This document shows positions 9,492-19,406 of a stretch of DNA of 64,000 nucleotides, one piece after another. Under the pieces are notes generated by a model. It had not been told where the DNA came from and made no database searches. It saw nothing but the letters and a program-made list of their open reading frames with translations. Position 1 is the stretch's first letter. Every line of letters begins with the position of its first letter. This DNA is from Sulfuricella sp. (GTDB lineage Bacteria; Pseudomonadota; Gammaproteobacteria; Burkholderiales; Sulfuricellaceae). The translations under genes and the position numbers were made by a program. Location of the stretch: assembly GCA_028713975.1 (NCBI GenBank), contig JAQTNE010000006.1, positions 98,614-162,613 of the forward strand, given 5' to 3'.

Positions 9492-10286
9492 ATGATCAGC
9501 ATCACCTCCGCCCAATTGGAAATATGGCTGGGGGCCTTTATCTGGCCTTTTGCGCGCATTCTCGCCCTGGTTGGCAGCGCGCCGGTCCTCGGCAACCCGA
9601 GCCTCCCCATCCGAGTGAAAGTGGGATTGTCCTTTGTTATTACGCTGGTGCTGACGCCCGTACTCGGCACCATGCCGGTGGTGGAGCCGGGTTCCGCGAT
9701 TGGGCTCCTCATCCTGGCACAACAAGTCGTGATCGGCGTGGCAATCGGATTCGCCATGACCATCGTTTTTACCGCAGTGGAATTGGCTGGTAATATCGCG
9801 GGTATGCAGATGGGTCTGGGTTTTGCCACTTTCTTTGATCCGCAAAACGCCGCACAGTCTCCTGTGGTGGCACAGTTCCTCGGCTTGTCCGCCACTCTGG
9901 TATTTCTTGCGTTGAACGGTCATTTGCTGATGATTGAAATACTGGCACAAAGCTTTAAGGTGTTGCCGGTGATGGCCCAGCCGTTTTCCGCGGTCGGCTG
10001 GCGGGTTCTGGCGGGCTGGGGCGGTGAAATGTTCCTTGCCGGAGTGCTGCTTGCCATGCCGGTCATGGCGGCCCTGCTGACCATCAACATCGCGCTGGGC
10101 ATCATGACTCGCGCTGCACCACAGCTTAATATCTTCTCGGTCGGATTCCCGATTACGCTGGCAGTCGGTTTTGCCGTACTTGCCCTCGCCCTTCCTTATT
10201 TCACCCCGGTGTTCGACCGGCTGATCCATGACGGGGGGCAGATGATGCTGCTGGTTTTGCGCCAGGCAAACCCTGTTGTCCCATAA
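9492..10286 (+). CDS. fliR: FliR, flagellar export gate protein
   Basis: Membrane subunit completing the FliP5-Q4-R1 export gate. 264 residues, polytopic. Conserved stretches include ARILALVGSAPVLGNPSLPIRVK, GFAMTIVFTAVELAGNIAGMQMGLGFATFFDP and LTINIALGIMTRAAPQLNIFSVGFPITL. Last gene of the fliL-R unit; no clear terminator follows. Confidence 0.97.
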   Translation: MISITSAQLEIWLGAFIWPFARILALVGSAPVLGNPSLPIRVKVGLSFVITLVLTPVLGTMPVVEPGSAIGLLILAQQVVIGVAIGFAMTIVFTAVELAGNIAGMQMGLGFATFFDPQNAAQSPVVAQFLGLSATLVFLALNGHLLMIEILAQSFKVLPVMAQPFSAVGWRVLAGWGGEMFLAGVLLAMPVMAALLTINIALGIMTRAAPQLNIFSVGFPITLAVGFAVLALALPYFTPVFDRLIHDGGQMMLLVLRQANPVVP

Positions 10287-10491
10287 TGGTTCCAGTCAAC
10301 GTATTCGTTGCCCTCGCGTTATTTTAAATAGGTGACGTAGCCAAAGCCGGAAATTGCACGGTGCAGTAGATTTACGCGGCCAAGGATTGACCAGATTATT
10401 TTTTTGCCGTGCCCTTCACTTTGCTGGAAAACACCCGATATAGTTATTACAGGCACTTTGAAACAAGTTGGCGTGAAACTGGAGGTGGATC

Positions 10492-10722
10492 ATGATGGTG
10501 ACAATGGATATGTGTTCGGCCAAAGTGGATGATGACAGCTATTCTCCCGAGGTGATGTGCGCTGGCTGGAACCCTGAAATCGCGATGATGCAGGGCAGGG
10601 CAGCGGAGCTCGCAACACAGTTGATCTGTCACCAGTCCAGGCATGTTGACGGCATGCTGCCGGATGTGGCCGCCGTGGATGCCGAAGCCTTTCTGGAGCG
10701 GATGTACGCGTTTCAGAGATAG
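10492..10722 (+). CDS. Small protein of unknown function upstream of class II RNR
   Basis: Not recognised. 76 residues with no membrane segment or signal peptide. It is rich in Met and acidic residues and has three cysteines (VMCAGW, LICHQS and an early DMCSA). A strong GGAGG ribosome binding site sits 6 nt before the ATG at 10492, and a perfect hairpin terminator follows 28 nt after the stop. It therefore looks like a genuine monocistronic gene and not a shadow ORF. Nothing links it by motif to its neighbour, the ribonucleotide reductase. A 205-nt gap with no clear promoter lies upstream. Confidence 0.7.
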   Translation: MMVTMDMCSAKVDDDSYSPEVMCAGWNPEIAMMQGRAAELATQLICHQSRHVDGMLPDVAAVDAEAFLERMYAFQR

Positions 10723-10750
10723 CTAGCGGCAGGAGATTTTCCATGCAAAC

Positions 10751-10784
10751 GGCGAGAATTGCGCAAGCGGTTCTCGCCTTTATT
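10751..10784 (+). terminator. Intrinsic terminator after the 76-aa gene
   Basis: Perfect 8-bp stem GGCGAGAA / TTCTCGCC with a 12-nt loop, followed by a T-rich run (TTTATTATTT). It lies between the small gene and the reductase gene, so the two are probably separate transcripts or the reductase is expressed by read-through. Confidence 0.8.
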
Positions 10785-10801
10785 ATTTCAGGAAGCTCCC
10801 G

Positions 10802-12625
10802 ATGAGCGAAGCGCCCTCCATCTCCAGCATTTCATTTCGCATCTGGGATGTCCGCTACCGCTACCGCGAGGCGAGCAAGGTTATCGACCTGACCATCGAA
10901 GACACCTGGCGCCGTGTTTCCCATGCGCTTGCCAGTGTGGAGCTGCAGGATCGGGAAATCTGGGAGCGGCGTTTTTACCAGGTTCTGGATGGGTTCCATT
11001 TTCTGCCGGGTGGCCGCATCCTCGCCGGGGCAGGCACTTCCCATCGGGTTACGCTGTTTAATTGTTTCGTCATGGGTGCGGTTGAAGATTCGCTCGACGG
11101 TATTTTCGAGGCGCTGAAGGAGGGTGCCCTGACCATGCAGCAAGGCGGGGGCGTGGGCTACGATTTTTCCACCTTGCGCCCGAGCGGTGAACCGGCGCAC
11201 GGCGTCGGCACCACTGCTTCCGGCCCGGTTTCTTTCATGCATATCTGGGACAGCATGTGCGCCACCATACTATCCACCGGCGCACGCCGCGGTGCGATGA
11301 TGGCGACCCTACGCTGCGACCACCCGGATATCGAAGCTTTTATCGAGATCAAGCGTAACCCCGGTGCGCTGCGGCATTTCAATCTGTCGGTGCTGGTGAC
11401 TGATGATTTCATGCGTGCGGTGCGGGAGGACGCCGGCTGGCCCTTGGTGTTTCCCTTGGCCGAGAACGAAACGGCAGCCGGGGAGGTGGTCGAGCGGCTG
11501 TGGTCGGGCGGCTCTATGCCACGCCGCTGCAAGGTGCTGCGTCGCGTCGGTGCACGGGTGCTGTGGGGCCAGATCATGCGGGCAGCCTACGATTTCGCCG
11601 AGCCCGGCGTGATTTTCATCGATCGAGTCAATCGCATGAATAACCTTTGGTATTGCGAACAGATCAGCGCTACCAACCCTTGCGGCGAAATTCCCTTGCC
11701 GCACTACGGTGCCTGCAATCTGGGGGCAATCAACCTGACGCAGTTTGTCAGCGCCCCCTTCTCCGCAGGTGCGGCTCTTGACCTGGAAGGGATCGCCGCG
11801 ACGGCGGCTACCGCGGTGCGCCTGCTCGATAATGTTTACAATCTTTCCCGTTTTCCGCTGCAAAAGCAGGCGGAGACAGCGCGCGCATCGCGGCGGATCG
11901 GCCTTGGCCTGACCGGGCTGGCCGATGCCTTGGTGATGCTCGGCGTTCGCTATGGCAGCGCGGAATCGCTCGAACTGGGTGGAGCCGTGATGCGGACGAT
12001 CTGCCACAGCGCGTACCGGGCATCCATTGATCTGGCGCGAGAAAGGGGCGCATTCCCGGCATTTCTGGCCGAACCGTACCTGGCCGGTGAGTTCGTTCGG
12101 GGGCTGCCAGACGATATCGTGCAGGGAATCAAACGCTATGGAATTCGCAATAGCCACCTGACCGTCATCGCTCCGACCGGAACCGTCAGCTTGTTGGCAA
12201 ATAATGTTTCCAGCGGGCTTGAGCCGATCTTCGATTTGGCATACACGAGACGAATTCGTGAGCTTGATGGCGGCTTCAGCGAGACGAAAGTGAGCGATTA
12301 TGCCTTCCGCCAGTTCCGCTTGCAGCAAGGTGAGGATGCGCCGTTGCCTGCCGCTTTCGTTTGTGCCGGCGAAGTTGCGCCTGAAGCGCATCTCCGGATG
12401 CAAGCTGCGCTTCAGGTACATGTCGATAATTCCATTTCGAAAACCATCAACGTTCCGGATGAATTCGGCTTCGACGCATTTCGTGTGATTTATGAAAAAG
12501 CTTATGATATGGATTTGAAGGGCTGCACGGTTTTTCGTCCCAATTCGGTTACCGGCCAGGTGCTGCTTTCCGATAGAGGCATGACCGAAAGGCAGTGCTG
12601 CTCAATCGAGCGCGAAGCGGACTGA
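10802..12625 (+). CDS. nrdJ: Adenosylcobalamin-dependent (class II) ribonucleoside-diphosphate reductase
   Basis: Reduces ribonucleotides to deoxyribonucleotides using a cobalamin-derived thiyl radical. 607 residues, shorter than many NrdJ proteins because there is no N-terminal ATP cone and no long C-terminal zinc-type extension. Visible barrel motifs are LFNCFV (first redox Cys), [29 protein letters not shown] (radical Cys), [20 protein letters not shown] and [12 protein letters not shown]. The C-terminus keeps a CC pair (RQCCSIE) that may act as the re-reducing dithiol. No cobalamin riboswitch was seen upstream. The B12 dependence is by family resemblance. Confidence 0.88.
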   Translation: MSEAPSISSISFRIWDVRYRYREASKVIDLTIEDTWRRVSHALASVELQDREIWERRFYQVLDGFHFLPGGRILAGAGTSHRVTLFNCFVMGAVEDSLDGIFEALKEGALTMQQGGGVGYDFSTLRPSGEPAHGVGTTASGPVSFMHIWDSMCATILSTGARRGAMMATLRCDHPDIEAFIEIKRNPGALRHFNLSVLVTDDFMRAVREDAGWPLVFPLAENETAAGEVVERLWSGGSMPRRCKVLRRVGARVLWGQIMRAAYDFAEPGVIFIDRVNRMNNLWYCEQISATNPCGEIPLPHYGACNLGAINLTQFVSAPFSAGAALDLEGIAATAATAVRLLDNVYNLSRFPLQKQAETARASRRIGLGLTGLADALVMLGVRYGSAESLELGGAVMRTICHSAYRASIDLARERGAFPAFLAEPYLAGEFVRGLPDDIVQGIKRYGIRNSHLTVIAPTGTVSLLANNVSSGLEPIFDLAYTRRIRELDGGFSETKVSDYAFRQFRLQQGEDAPLPAAFVCAGEVAPEAHLRMQAALQVHVDNSISKTINVPDEFGFDAFRVIYEKAYDMDLKGCTVFRPNSVTGQVLLSDRGMTERQCCSIEREAD

Positions 12626-12680
12626 GCATTTCGCACGGTACGATATTCGGGTAAACTACAATTTTTTGTGGAAAATCTTC

Positions 12681-13559
12681 ATGCTTAAAGGCAGTCTGGT
12701 TGCGATCGTTACCCCGATGCACGATGATGGCAGTCTGGATCTGGCGCGTTTGCGTGCTCTGATCGATTTCCATGTGGCAGAGGGAACCGACGGTATCGTT
12801 GTCGTCGGAACCACCGGCGAATCCCCGACAGTAAATTTTGATGAGCATTGCCTGCTGATTCGCACTGTGGTGGATCACGTAGCTGGCCGTATTCCGGTGA
12901 TCGCCGGAACCGGCGCCAACTCCACCAGCGAAGCAATCGAATTGACGGCCTGTGCCAAGGCGGCCGGCGCAAACTACAGTTTATCTGTCACGCCGTACTA
13001 CAATAAACCCACCCAGGAAGGGCTTTATCGCCATTTCAAGGCCATTGCCGAGGCAGTGGATATTCCGCAGATTCTTTACAACGTACCCGGTCGCACTGCC
13101 TGTGATCTGGTTAACGACACCGTGCTGCGACTGGCGCAAATACCGAACATCACCGGCATCAAGGACGCGACCGGCAATATCGAGCGTGGCAGTGATCTGT
13201 TGCTGCGCGTCCCACAGGACTTCGCCGTGTATAGCGGCGACGATGGCAGTTGTTTGGCATTGATGCTGCTGGGTGGTCATGGCGTGGTTTCGGTGACCAG
13301 CAATGTGGCTCCCCGGTTGATGCATGAAATGTGCGAGGCGGCGTTCAGGGGCGATCTGGCCGCAGCAAGGACGATTAACAACAAATTGCTGGGTTTGCAT
13401 CAAAAGCTGTTTGTCGAAGCCAATCCGATTCCGGTCAAATGGGCTGTGGCGCAGATGGGGCTGGTCGGCGAGGGTATTCGCCTGCCGCTAACCCCGCTCT
13501 CCGCGGTTCATCACGATGTATTAAGACAAGCTATGCGCCAGGCCAGCGCGCTGCAATAA
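12681..13559 (+). CDS. dapA: 4-hydroxy-tetrahydrodipicolinate synthase
   Basis: Condenses pyruvate with aspartate semialdehyde in lysine and diaminopimelate synthesis (cytoplasm). 292 residues, the same length as the E. coli enzyme. Recognisable are the GTTGESPT substrate loop, the catalytic tyrosine region YNVPGRT and the Schiff-base lysine in GIKDATG. The start is the ATG at 12681, giving [13 protein letters not shown]; the track's earlier TTG at 12666 adds an untypical prefix. It heads the dapA-bamC-hydrolase run. Confidence 0.97.
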   Translation: MLKGSLVAIVTPMHDDGSLDLARLRALIDFHVAEGTDGIVVVGTTGESPTVNFDEHCLLIRTVVDHVAGRIPVIAGTGANSTSEAIELTACAKAAGANYSLSVTPYYNKPTQEGLYRHFKAIAEAVDIPQILYNVPGRTACDLVNDTVLRLAQIPNITGIKDATGNIERGSDLLLRVPQDFAVYSGDDGSCLALMLLGGHGVVSVTSNVAPRLMHEMCEAAFRGDLAAARTINNKLLGLHQKLFVEANPIPVKWAVAQMGLVGEGIRLPLTPLSAVHHDVLRQAMRQASALQ

Positions 13560-13571
13560 ATTAAGGTGCGT

Positions 13572-14720
13572 ATGAATAACAGGTTTCTGGCTTCGGCCAT
13601 GGTGATAATGGTGCTTGCGCTAATAGCGGGCTGCGGTTCGACTTCTCTGCTCGAAGGCAAGAAAATTGACTACAAATCGGCGGGCAAACTGCCGCCGCTG
13701 GAAATCCCTCCCGACCTGACGTCGCCGGCAGCAGATAATCGTTTCGCGGTTCCCGACGCCAGCCCGCAGGGTAGCGCCACGTTCTCGGTATATAACAAGG
13801 AAAGGGCCGGTCAGCCCCAGACTGCAACAGCAGCATCCAACCTGCTGCCCGCCCAAGACAAGGTCAGGGTCGAGCGTGCGGGTACGCAGCGCTGGCTGGT
13901 GGTGAACGCCACTCCGGAGCAGATCTGGCCGGTGGTGAAAGAATTCTGGCAGGAAAACGGCTTTCTCATCAAGGTGGAAGTACCGGAATCCGGTGTGATG
14001 GAAACCGACTGGGCTGAAAACCGCGCCAAGATTCCGCAGGACGCGATCCGCAGTGTGTTGAGCAAGGTAATCGACGGACTTTATTCCACCGCCGAACGTG
14101 ACAAGTTCCGCACCCGGCTTGAACGTGGCGCGGAGCAAGGCACTACCGAAATCTACATTAGCCACCGCGGCATGTATGAAGTGCTGGAAGGTGGAGACGG
14201 CGGCAATCGAACCATCTGGCAGCCGCGCCCCGCCGATCCGGAACTGGAAGCCGACATGTTGCGCCGGTTGATGGTACGCTTTGGCGTAGAGGAAGTGCGT
14301 TCCAAATCCCTGATGACGGCGGACAGCAAGCGCGAGCGTGCCAAGGTTACGCACACTCGGGAAGGGACGGGAAAACTTGAGCTGACCGATACCTTCGATC
14401 GTGCCTGGCGCCGCGTCGGGCTGGCTCTTGATCGAGTCGGGTTTACCGTGGTTGACCGCGACCGTTCCAAGGGGCTTTATTTTGTTCGCTACGTCGATCC
14501 CGATATAGACGCCGCCAAGGACGAAAAAGGCTTTCTTTCCAAGCTGGCTTTCTGGAAGAGTAATGGAAAAAACAAGGACAACAATCCAGAGCAATATCGC
14601 ATCCAGGTGGTGACGGAGAGCGGTGGCAGCGAAGTCAATATCCTGAACAAGGACGGCACAACCGAGAAGTCTGATACCGCCGCCAGGATACTCAATCTGT
14701 TGTTCGAACAGTTGAAGTGA
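13572..14720 (+). CDS. bamC: BamC/NlpB-like outer-membrane assembly lipoprotein
   Basis: Accessory lipoprotein of the BAM beta-barrel assembly machine. About 382 residues with a lipoprotein signal peptide and lipobox (LALIAGCGS), an unstructured linker containing the KIDYKSAGKLPPLEIPPDLT segment typical of BamC, then two helix-grip domains (RWLVVNATPEQIWPVVKEFWQENGF and RAWRRVGLALDRVGFTVVDRDR). The start is the ATG at 13572 behind an AAGGTG site. The dapA-bamC order is widespread in proteobacteria. Confidence 0.93.
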   Translation: MNNRFLASAMVIMVLALIAGCGSTSLLEGKKIDYKSAGKLPPLEIPPDLTSPAADNRFAVPDASPQGSATFSVYNKERAGQPQTATAASNLLPAQDKVRVERAGTQRWLVVNATPEQIWPVVKEFWQENGFLIKVEVPESGVMETDWAENRAKIPQDAIRSVLSKVIDGLYSTAERDKFRTRLERGAEQGTTEIYISHRGMYEVLEGGDGGNRTIWQPRPADPELEADMLRRLMVRFGVEEVRSKSLMTADSKRERAKVTHTREGTGKLELTDTFDRAWRRVGLALDRVGFTVVDRDRSKGLYFVRYVDPDIDAAKDEKGFLSKLAFWKSNGKNKDNNPEQYRIQVVTESGGSEVNILNKDGTTEKSDTAARILNLLFEQLK

Positions 14721-14729
14721 TCTGCTGTA

Positions 14730-15494
14730 ATGCGTTTCGCTTCCCTGGGCAGCGGTAGCCGGGGCAACGCGCTGGTGGTCGAGGTCAGGCAAACCCGCCT
14801 GCTCCTCGACTGTGGTTTCAGCACCCGAGAAATGGTTGCCCGGCTGTCCCGCCTTGAATTACGCCCGGAGGATTTTGCCGGCATCCTCGTTACGCATGAA
14901 CATGCCGACCATATCGGTGGAGTGGACAGGTTTGCGCGCAAGTATGCGCTACCGGTATGGTTGACTCACGGCACTCTCACCAATTACACCCAAACCCAGG
15001 CTTTGCCAGATATTCGTCTGATTGATGGGCATAGTGCATTTCAAGTCGGCGAGATCGAAGTGCAGCCATTCCATGTCCCCCATGACGCCAGGGAGCCGGT
15101 GCAATATGTATTCAGCAACGGCCACCGGCGATTGGGGGTGCTGACAGATACCGGCAATTCCACGCCACATATCGAGTCTGTCCTGAGCGGTTGCGATGCC
15201 TTGGTGCTGGAGTGCAATCATGATCCCGACATGCTGCGCGACGGGCCTTACCCCCAGGCATTAAAACAACGGGTTGCCGGTCGCCTGGGTCATTTGGACA
15301 ACAGTGCGGCAGCCCGGCTTCTGGCGAGCCTGGATAATAGTAGATTGCAGCATTTGATCGCGGCACACCTGAGCGAAAAAAACAACACTCCAGAGCTGGC
15401 GCGAACTGCGCTGAGCGGTATTTTAAATTGTGAGCCGGGATGGATTGGAGTGGCCGGTCAGTCCGGTGGCTTCGGCTGGCGCCAGATCGCTTGA
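14730..15494 (+). CDS. Metallo-beta-lactamase-fold hydrolase (YycJ/WalJ-like)
   Basis: Probable cytoplasmic MBL-fold phosphodiesterase or nuclease. 254 residues. It starts MRFASLGSGSRGNALVVE, characteristic of the YycJ-type subfamily, with the metal motif THEHADHIGG (HxHxDH) at about residues 56-65 and further ligands in HDAREPV and LTDTGN. The substrate is unknown; relatives are suggested to act on DNA. It follows bamC by 9 nt and ends just before a bidirectional terminator. Confidence 0.9.
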   Translation: MRFASLGSGSRGNALVVEVRQTRLLLDCGFSTREMVARLSRLELRPEDFAGILVTHEHADHIGGVDRFARKYALPVWLTHGTLTNYTQTQALPDIRLIDGHSAFQVGEIEVQPFHVPHDAREPVQYVFSNGHRRLGVLTDTGNSTPHIESVLSGCDALVLECNHDPDMLRDGPYPQALKQRVAGRLGHLDNSAAARLLASLDNSRLQHLIAAHLSEKNNTPELARTALSGILNCEPGWIGVAGQSGGFGWRQIA

Positions 15495-15506
15495 TGAAAT
15501 TAAGGA

Positions 15507-15540
15507 ATAAAAAAAGCCGGCGCAATGCGCCGGCTTTTTT
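15507..15540. terminator. Bidirectional intrinsic terminator
   Basis: 8-bp GC-rich stem GCCGGCGC / GCGCCGGC with an AAT loop, flanked by an A-tract on the left and a T-tract on the right. It therefore works for the plus-strand hydrolase operon and for the minus-strand lipoprotein gene that converge here. Confidence 0.9.
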
Positions 15541-15557
15541 CTTGCCGAAAGCTAGAA

Positions 15558-15791
15558 TTACTTGGCAGGTGCAGCGTCAGCTGGTTTTGCAGCGTCAGCA
15601 GCAGGAGCGGCAGCGTCAGCAGCAGGAGCGGCGGCAGGAGCAGCAGCGTCAGCAGCAGGAGCGGCAGGAGCAGCAGCAGGAGCTTCAACCTTAGGTGCTT
15701 CAGCAGGAGCAGGGGCAGGAGCTTCTTCTTTTTTGCCGCAAGCGGACAAGGACAGAGCCAGCAAAGCGGCGAGCAGGACGGAGTTTTTCAT
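15558..15791 (-). CDS. Small Ala/Pro-rich repeat lipoprotein
   Basis: 77 residues. A signal peptide ends in a lipobox (LLALSLSACGKK), followed by a charged KKEE and then an almost pure Ala/Pro/Asp low-complexity tail built of APAADAA-type units. It is likely an outer- or inner-membrane-anchored flexible spacer. Function is unknown; such tails resemble periplasmic or peptidoglycan-spanning linkers. A good AAGGGAAC ribosome binding site precedes the ATG. The DNA repeats (GCAGCAGGAGCGGC-like) could slip and change the length. Confidence 0.82.
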   Translation of the reverse strand: MKNSVLLAALLALSLSACGKKEEAPAPAPAEAPKVEAPAAAPAAPAADAAAPAAAPAADAAAPAADAAKPADAAPAK

Positions 15792-16336
15792 TTATTGTTC
15801 CCTTATTGACTAATGTTTTAAAGACTTGACTATTGATACCATTGATGCAAATCGGCTTTCACATCAACGATGTCCAACCGACTCTATGATTCTAACAGAT
15901 TTTTTAAAAAATTCTAGTGTCGAATGGTTAATAATTTTTAGGGTGGGCGCTTGCCGATTCGACGCTTGTTCGAGACTACCGTGCCGATCATGTATGAGAT
16001 TGTTCAAAAACAACGGCGCTACTGGGTGAACTCGATCAGCGTGTTAACCTCCTTTCCATGCGCCGCAGTGTTGTTCGACTGACTGTGCGGCAATACGGGT
16101 TTTCTGTCTCCAGCATCCGGCAATGATATGTTGTTCAACTTTACTCGCTTCTGATGCGGCTCCTCACAACCGTGAAGAAATCGTTTAAAATGCGGTCATA
16201 CGGAAAAAGGTGAGAATTGTGCGTTCCCCGTTTGTCATAGACCGGCATGGGATTCTCAGGTATGCGCTATATGGAGTTAACCCCCGTGGCCATGTCGCCG
16301 AAGTAATCAATTTAATTAAAATGATGGAGCAATGTT
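15792..16336. other. 545-nt gene-free region between divergent genes
   Basis: It contains the upstream regions of the minus-strand lipoprotein and of the plus-strand FKBP gene. The left third is AT-rich, the middle is GC-neutral. I found no convincing ORF (longest plausible about 30 codons from 15989), no tRNA, no strong hairpin terminator and no clear sigma70 promoter pair. A TAAAAT hexamer near 16186 is a possible -10 for the FKBP gene. Confidence 0.4.
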
Positions 16337-16819
16337 ATGCAGGTTTCGAAAAATTCGGTAGTGACCCTCAACTTTGAGTTAAGCGATAGCTCCGGCAAGG
16401 TTCTGGAAAAAAGCGAGCAGCCTATCAGCTACCTGCATGGCGGCTATGACGGGATATTTCCATTGGTTGAGGAAGCGCTGGAAGGCGCTGCCGAGGGGAG
16501 TTCCATTGAGGTAACGCTGGATCCGGACAATGCTTTTGGTGAGTATGAAGACGATCTGGTCAAGGTCGAGCCGCGTGATGCATTTCCGATGGAAGACATC
16601 GAAGTCGGTATGCAGTTTCAGGCCGGTGCCGAGGGTTCGGATGAAGATATCGTCTTCACATTGACGGAAATTAATGCGGATTCCGTAGTCATAGACGGAA
16701 ACCATCCGCTGGCCGGACAGACCTTGTTATTCAAGTGCACCGTTGAAGGTATTCGCCCTGCCAGCGCCGAGGAAATCACTCATGGGCACGTGCATGGCGC
16801 CCATGGGCATCATCACTGA
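16337..16819 (+). CDS. SlyD-like FKBP-type peptidyl-prolyl isomerase
   Basis: Cytoplasmic prolyl isomerase/chaperone. 160 residues. N- and C-terminal FKBP half-domains flank an insert-in-flap domain, as in SlyD ([55 protein letters not shown]). The short His-rich tail [12 protein letters not shown] suggests metal binding, a feature of SlyD proteins with a nickel role. It converges on mutS, the two stop regions overlapping by 7 nt. Confidence 0.92.
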   Translation: MQVSKNSVVTLNFELSDSSGKVLEKSEQPISYLHGGYDGIFPLVEEALEGAAEGSSIEVTLDPDNAFGEYEDDLVKVEPRDAFPMEDIEVGMQFQAGAEGSDEDIVFTLTEINADSVVIDGNHPLAGQTLLFKCTVEGIRPASAEEITHGHVHGAHGHHH

Positions 16820-19398
16820 TCCAGTAGTTTCCTTAGTCGATATACCAGTTCCAGCGCGGCTTTCGGGGTGAGCTCATCCGGCTCGATGCCGCGCAACGTC
16901 TCTTCCAACGCTGAAGGCGGTGCCGCCTGTGGCGCTTCGGCAAACAAATCACCCTGAATTCCATTGCTGACGGCTTGCTGTTCCAGTTGTAGCAGGTGCC
17001 TTTTGGCTGCCTGGATGACTGGCGCAGGAATGCCAGCCAGCGCCGCCACCTGCAAACCGTAACTCTGGTTCGCCGGGCCGTCCTGCACGCTATGCAGGAA
17101 CACGATGTGATCGCGATGTTCCAGCGCATCGAGGTGGACATTGGCAATCTGCCGGTATTCCTGCGTCAATCGGGTCAACTCGAAATAATGGGTGGCAAAC
17201 AAGGTGTGGCAGCGCGTTTTTTCTATCAGTTGGCGAGCAATCGCCCAAGCCAGGGCGAGACCGTCGAAAGTCGAGGTGCCGCGCCCGATTTCGTCCAGCA
17301 GCACCAGGCTGTGTTCGGTGGCGTTGTGCAAGATATCCGCCGCTTCGGTCATTTCCACCATGAAGGTGGATCGGCCGCCAGCCAAGTCGTCGGATGCGCC
17401 AATGCGAGTGAATATCTGATCTATTGGGCCGATCCGCGCACTGTTTGCTGGCACGAAACTGCCGCAATGGGCGAGCAGTACGATCAATGCGGTCTGGCGC
17501 ATGTAGGTGGATTTGCCGCCCATGTTTGGGCCGGTGATCAATAGCATCTGGCGGGTGCGCGAGAGCTGCGTATCGTTGGCGATGAAGTTTGCTGCGCCTT
17601 TGTTCGTTTCAAGCTGGGCTTCGACCACCGGATGGCGTCCACCGCTGATCTCAATCACGGCATCATCGGTGAACTCCGGTGCGACCCAGCCCAGTATTTC
17701 GGCGCGCTCGGCAAAGGCCGACAGGACATCAAGCTCAGCCACTGCCGCAGCAATTTCCTGCAACGCTGGAATATGCAGTACCAGATTGTCCAGAAGCCCC
17801 TCGTAAAGCATTTTTTCGCGCGCCAGTGCCCGTTCCGAGGCTGATAGGGCCTTGTCCTCGAAGGCTTTCAATTCCGGCGTGATAAAGCGTTCCGCATTTT
17901 TCAGGGTTTGGCGGCGGCGGTAATCATCCGGCACTGTATCGGACTGACTGCGTGTCACTTCGATATAGAAACCGTGCACCCGGTTGTATTCGACTTTCAG
18001 ATTGGCGATGCCGCTGCGCTCGCGTTCGCGGGTTTCTAGTGCCAGAAGAAATTCGCCGCAATTGCTCTGGATTGCGCGCAGTTCGTCGAGTTCGGCATCA
18101 TAGCCGGAGGCGATCACGCCGCCTTCACGCAAGACTGAAGCGGGCTCCGGCTGAATCGCGCGCGCCAGTTCGGTGACTAGCTCATCCGGCGAAAGCAACC
18201 GGCTGGCCAGTTGCGTCAGGCGAGGGCTGTCGAGTTGCGCCGTTTCCTGCGCAATCTGTGGCAAGGCCAGCAAGCTGTCGCGCAGGCCGGACAGGTCTCT
18301 GGGGCGAGCGGTACGCAGTGCGATACGCGTCGTGATGCGTTCGATATCGGCAAGTTGTTTCAACCCCTGATGAATCGGCGGATAGGCAGGGAAACCGGAT
18401 TCGCCGATCAGCACGGCGACGGCATTGAGCCGAGCGCGGACTTCGGCACGGTCGCGCAATGGATGGTGCAGCCAGTGGCGCATCAACCGGCTGCCCATGC
18501 CGCCAGCGGTGGTGTCGAGCAGTGAAAATAGCGTTGGAGCCGATTCGCCGCGCAGTGTTTCTGAAATTTCCAGGTTGCGCCGGGCTGCGGCGTCGAGCAA
18601 AACATAGCCGCTCTCGCGCTCGACATGCAGGCCGCGGATATGCGGCAGCGCCCCGCACTGGGTGCTTCTGGCATATTCCAGCAGGGCGCCGGCGGCCTCT
18701 ATGGCGCAACGCAGATCGCTGCAACCGAAGCCTTGCAGGTCGAACGTGGCGAACTGCCGACACAATCCCTGCTGCGCCGAATCATAATCAAACTGCCACG
18801 CTGGCAAGGCTCTGCGCGCGCATTTTAGATTGTCCAGAGCGGCATGGGCGAAGCCTTCCGGCAGCAGGATTTCCGCCGGCTTGAGTCGCTCCAGCGTCGC
18901 ACCAAGTTGCCCGGACAAGATTTCCATGACGCTGAAGCGTCCGCTGGCAAGGTTGAGCCAGGCCAATCCCAGCATCTTGTCGTGCGCTGTCAGTGCAAGC
19001 AGCAGATTGTCCTGTTTTTCGTCGAGCAGCGCGGCATCGGTTAGTGTGCCAGGGGTGATGATGCGCACTACCTTGCGCTCTACCGGCCCTTTTGAGGTAG
19101 CGGGGTCACCGACCTGCTCACAGATCGCCACTCCCACGCCGAGCTTGACCAGCTTGGCGAGGTACTGCTCAATCGCATGGTAAGGCACGCCCGCCATCTT
19201 GATCGGCTGCCCTGCCGTAGCGCCACGGGTGGTCAGCGTGATGCCCAGCAGTTGAGCCGCTTTCTCCGCGTCACCGAAGAAAAGCTCATAGAAATCCCCC
19301 ATGCGGTAGAGCAGCAACATGTCCGGATGCTCCGCCTTGATGCGCAGGTATTGCTGCATCATCGGCGTGTGCCGGGACAATTCCTCCTGGGCGTTCAT
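16813..19398 (-). CDS. mutS: MutS, DNA mismatch repair protein
   Basis: Mismatch-recognition ATPase. 861 residues from the ATG at 19398 ([18 protein letters not shown]); the track's 1051-aa ORF runs far into the suhB region in another frame. The mismatch-binding MGDFYELF motif (Phe-x-Glu) is at about residue 35, with Walker [15 protein letters not shown], Walker [17 protein letters not shown] and the ATHYFELT motif. No Shine-Dalgarno is evident at the start, so translation may be coupled to suhB, which ends 8 nt upstream. Confidence 0.97.
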   Translation of the reverse strand: MNAQEELSRHTPMMQQYLRIKAEHPDMLLLYRMGDFYELFFGDAEKAAQLLGITLTTRGATAGQPIKMAGVPYHAIEQYLAKLVKLGVGVAICEQVGDPATSKGPVERKVVRIITPGTLTDAALLDEKQDNLLLALTAHDKMLGLAWLNLASGRFSVMEILSGQLGATLERLKPAEILLPEGFAHAALDNLKCARRALPAWQFDYDSAQQGLCRQFATFDLQGFGCSDLRCAIEAAGALLEYARSTQCGALPHIRGLHVERESGYVLLDAAARRNLEISETLRGESAPTLFSLLDTTAGGMGSRLMRHWLHHPLRDRAEVRARLNAVAVLIGESGFPAYPPIHQGLKQLADIERITTRIALRTARPRDLSGLRDSLLALPQIAQETAQLDSPRLTQLASRLLSPDELVTELARAIQPEPASVLREGGVIASGYDAELDELRAIQSNCGEFLLALETRERERSGIANLKVEYNRVHGFYIEVTRSQSDTVPDDYRRRQTLKNAERFITPELKAFEDKALSASERALAREKMLYEGLLDNLVLHIPALQEIAAAVAELDVLSAFAERAEILGWVAPEFTDDAVIEISGGRHPVVEAQLETNKGAANFIANDTQLSRTRQMLLITGPNMGGKSTYMRQTALIVLLAHCGSFVPANSARIGPIDQIFTRIGASDDLAGGRSTFMVEMTEAADILHNATEHSLVLLDEIGRGTSTFDGLALAWAIARQLIEKTRCHTLFATHYFELTRLTQEYRQIANVHLDALEHRDHIVFLHSVQDGPANQSYGLQVAALAGIPAPVIQAAKRHLLQLEQQAVSNGIQGDLFAEAPQAAPPSALEETLRGIEPDELTPKAALELVYRLRKLLDQ

Positions 19399-19406
19399 GG
19401 AGCAGA

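Noticed and set aside
10802-12625. Alternative call: class I NrdA
   Set aside because: No NrdB partner and the motif set ([12 protein letters not shown], short barrel) fits the B12-dependent class better.
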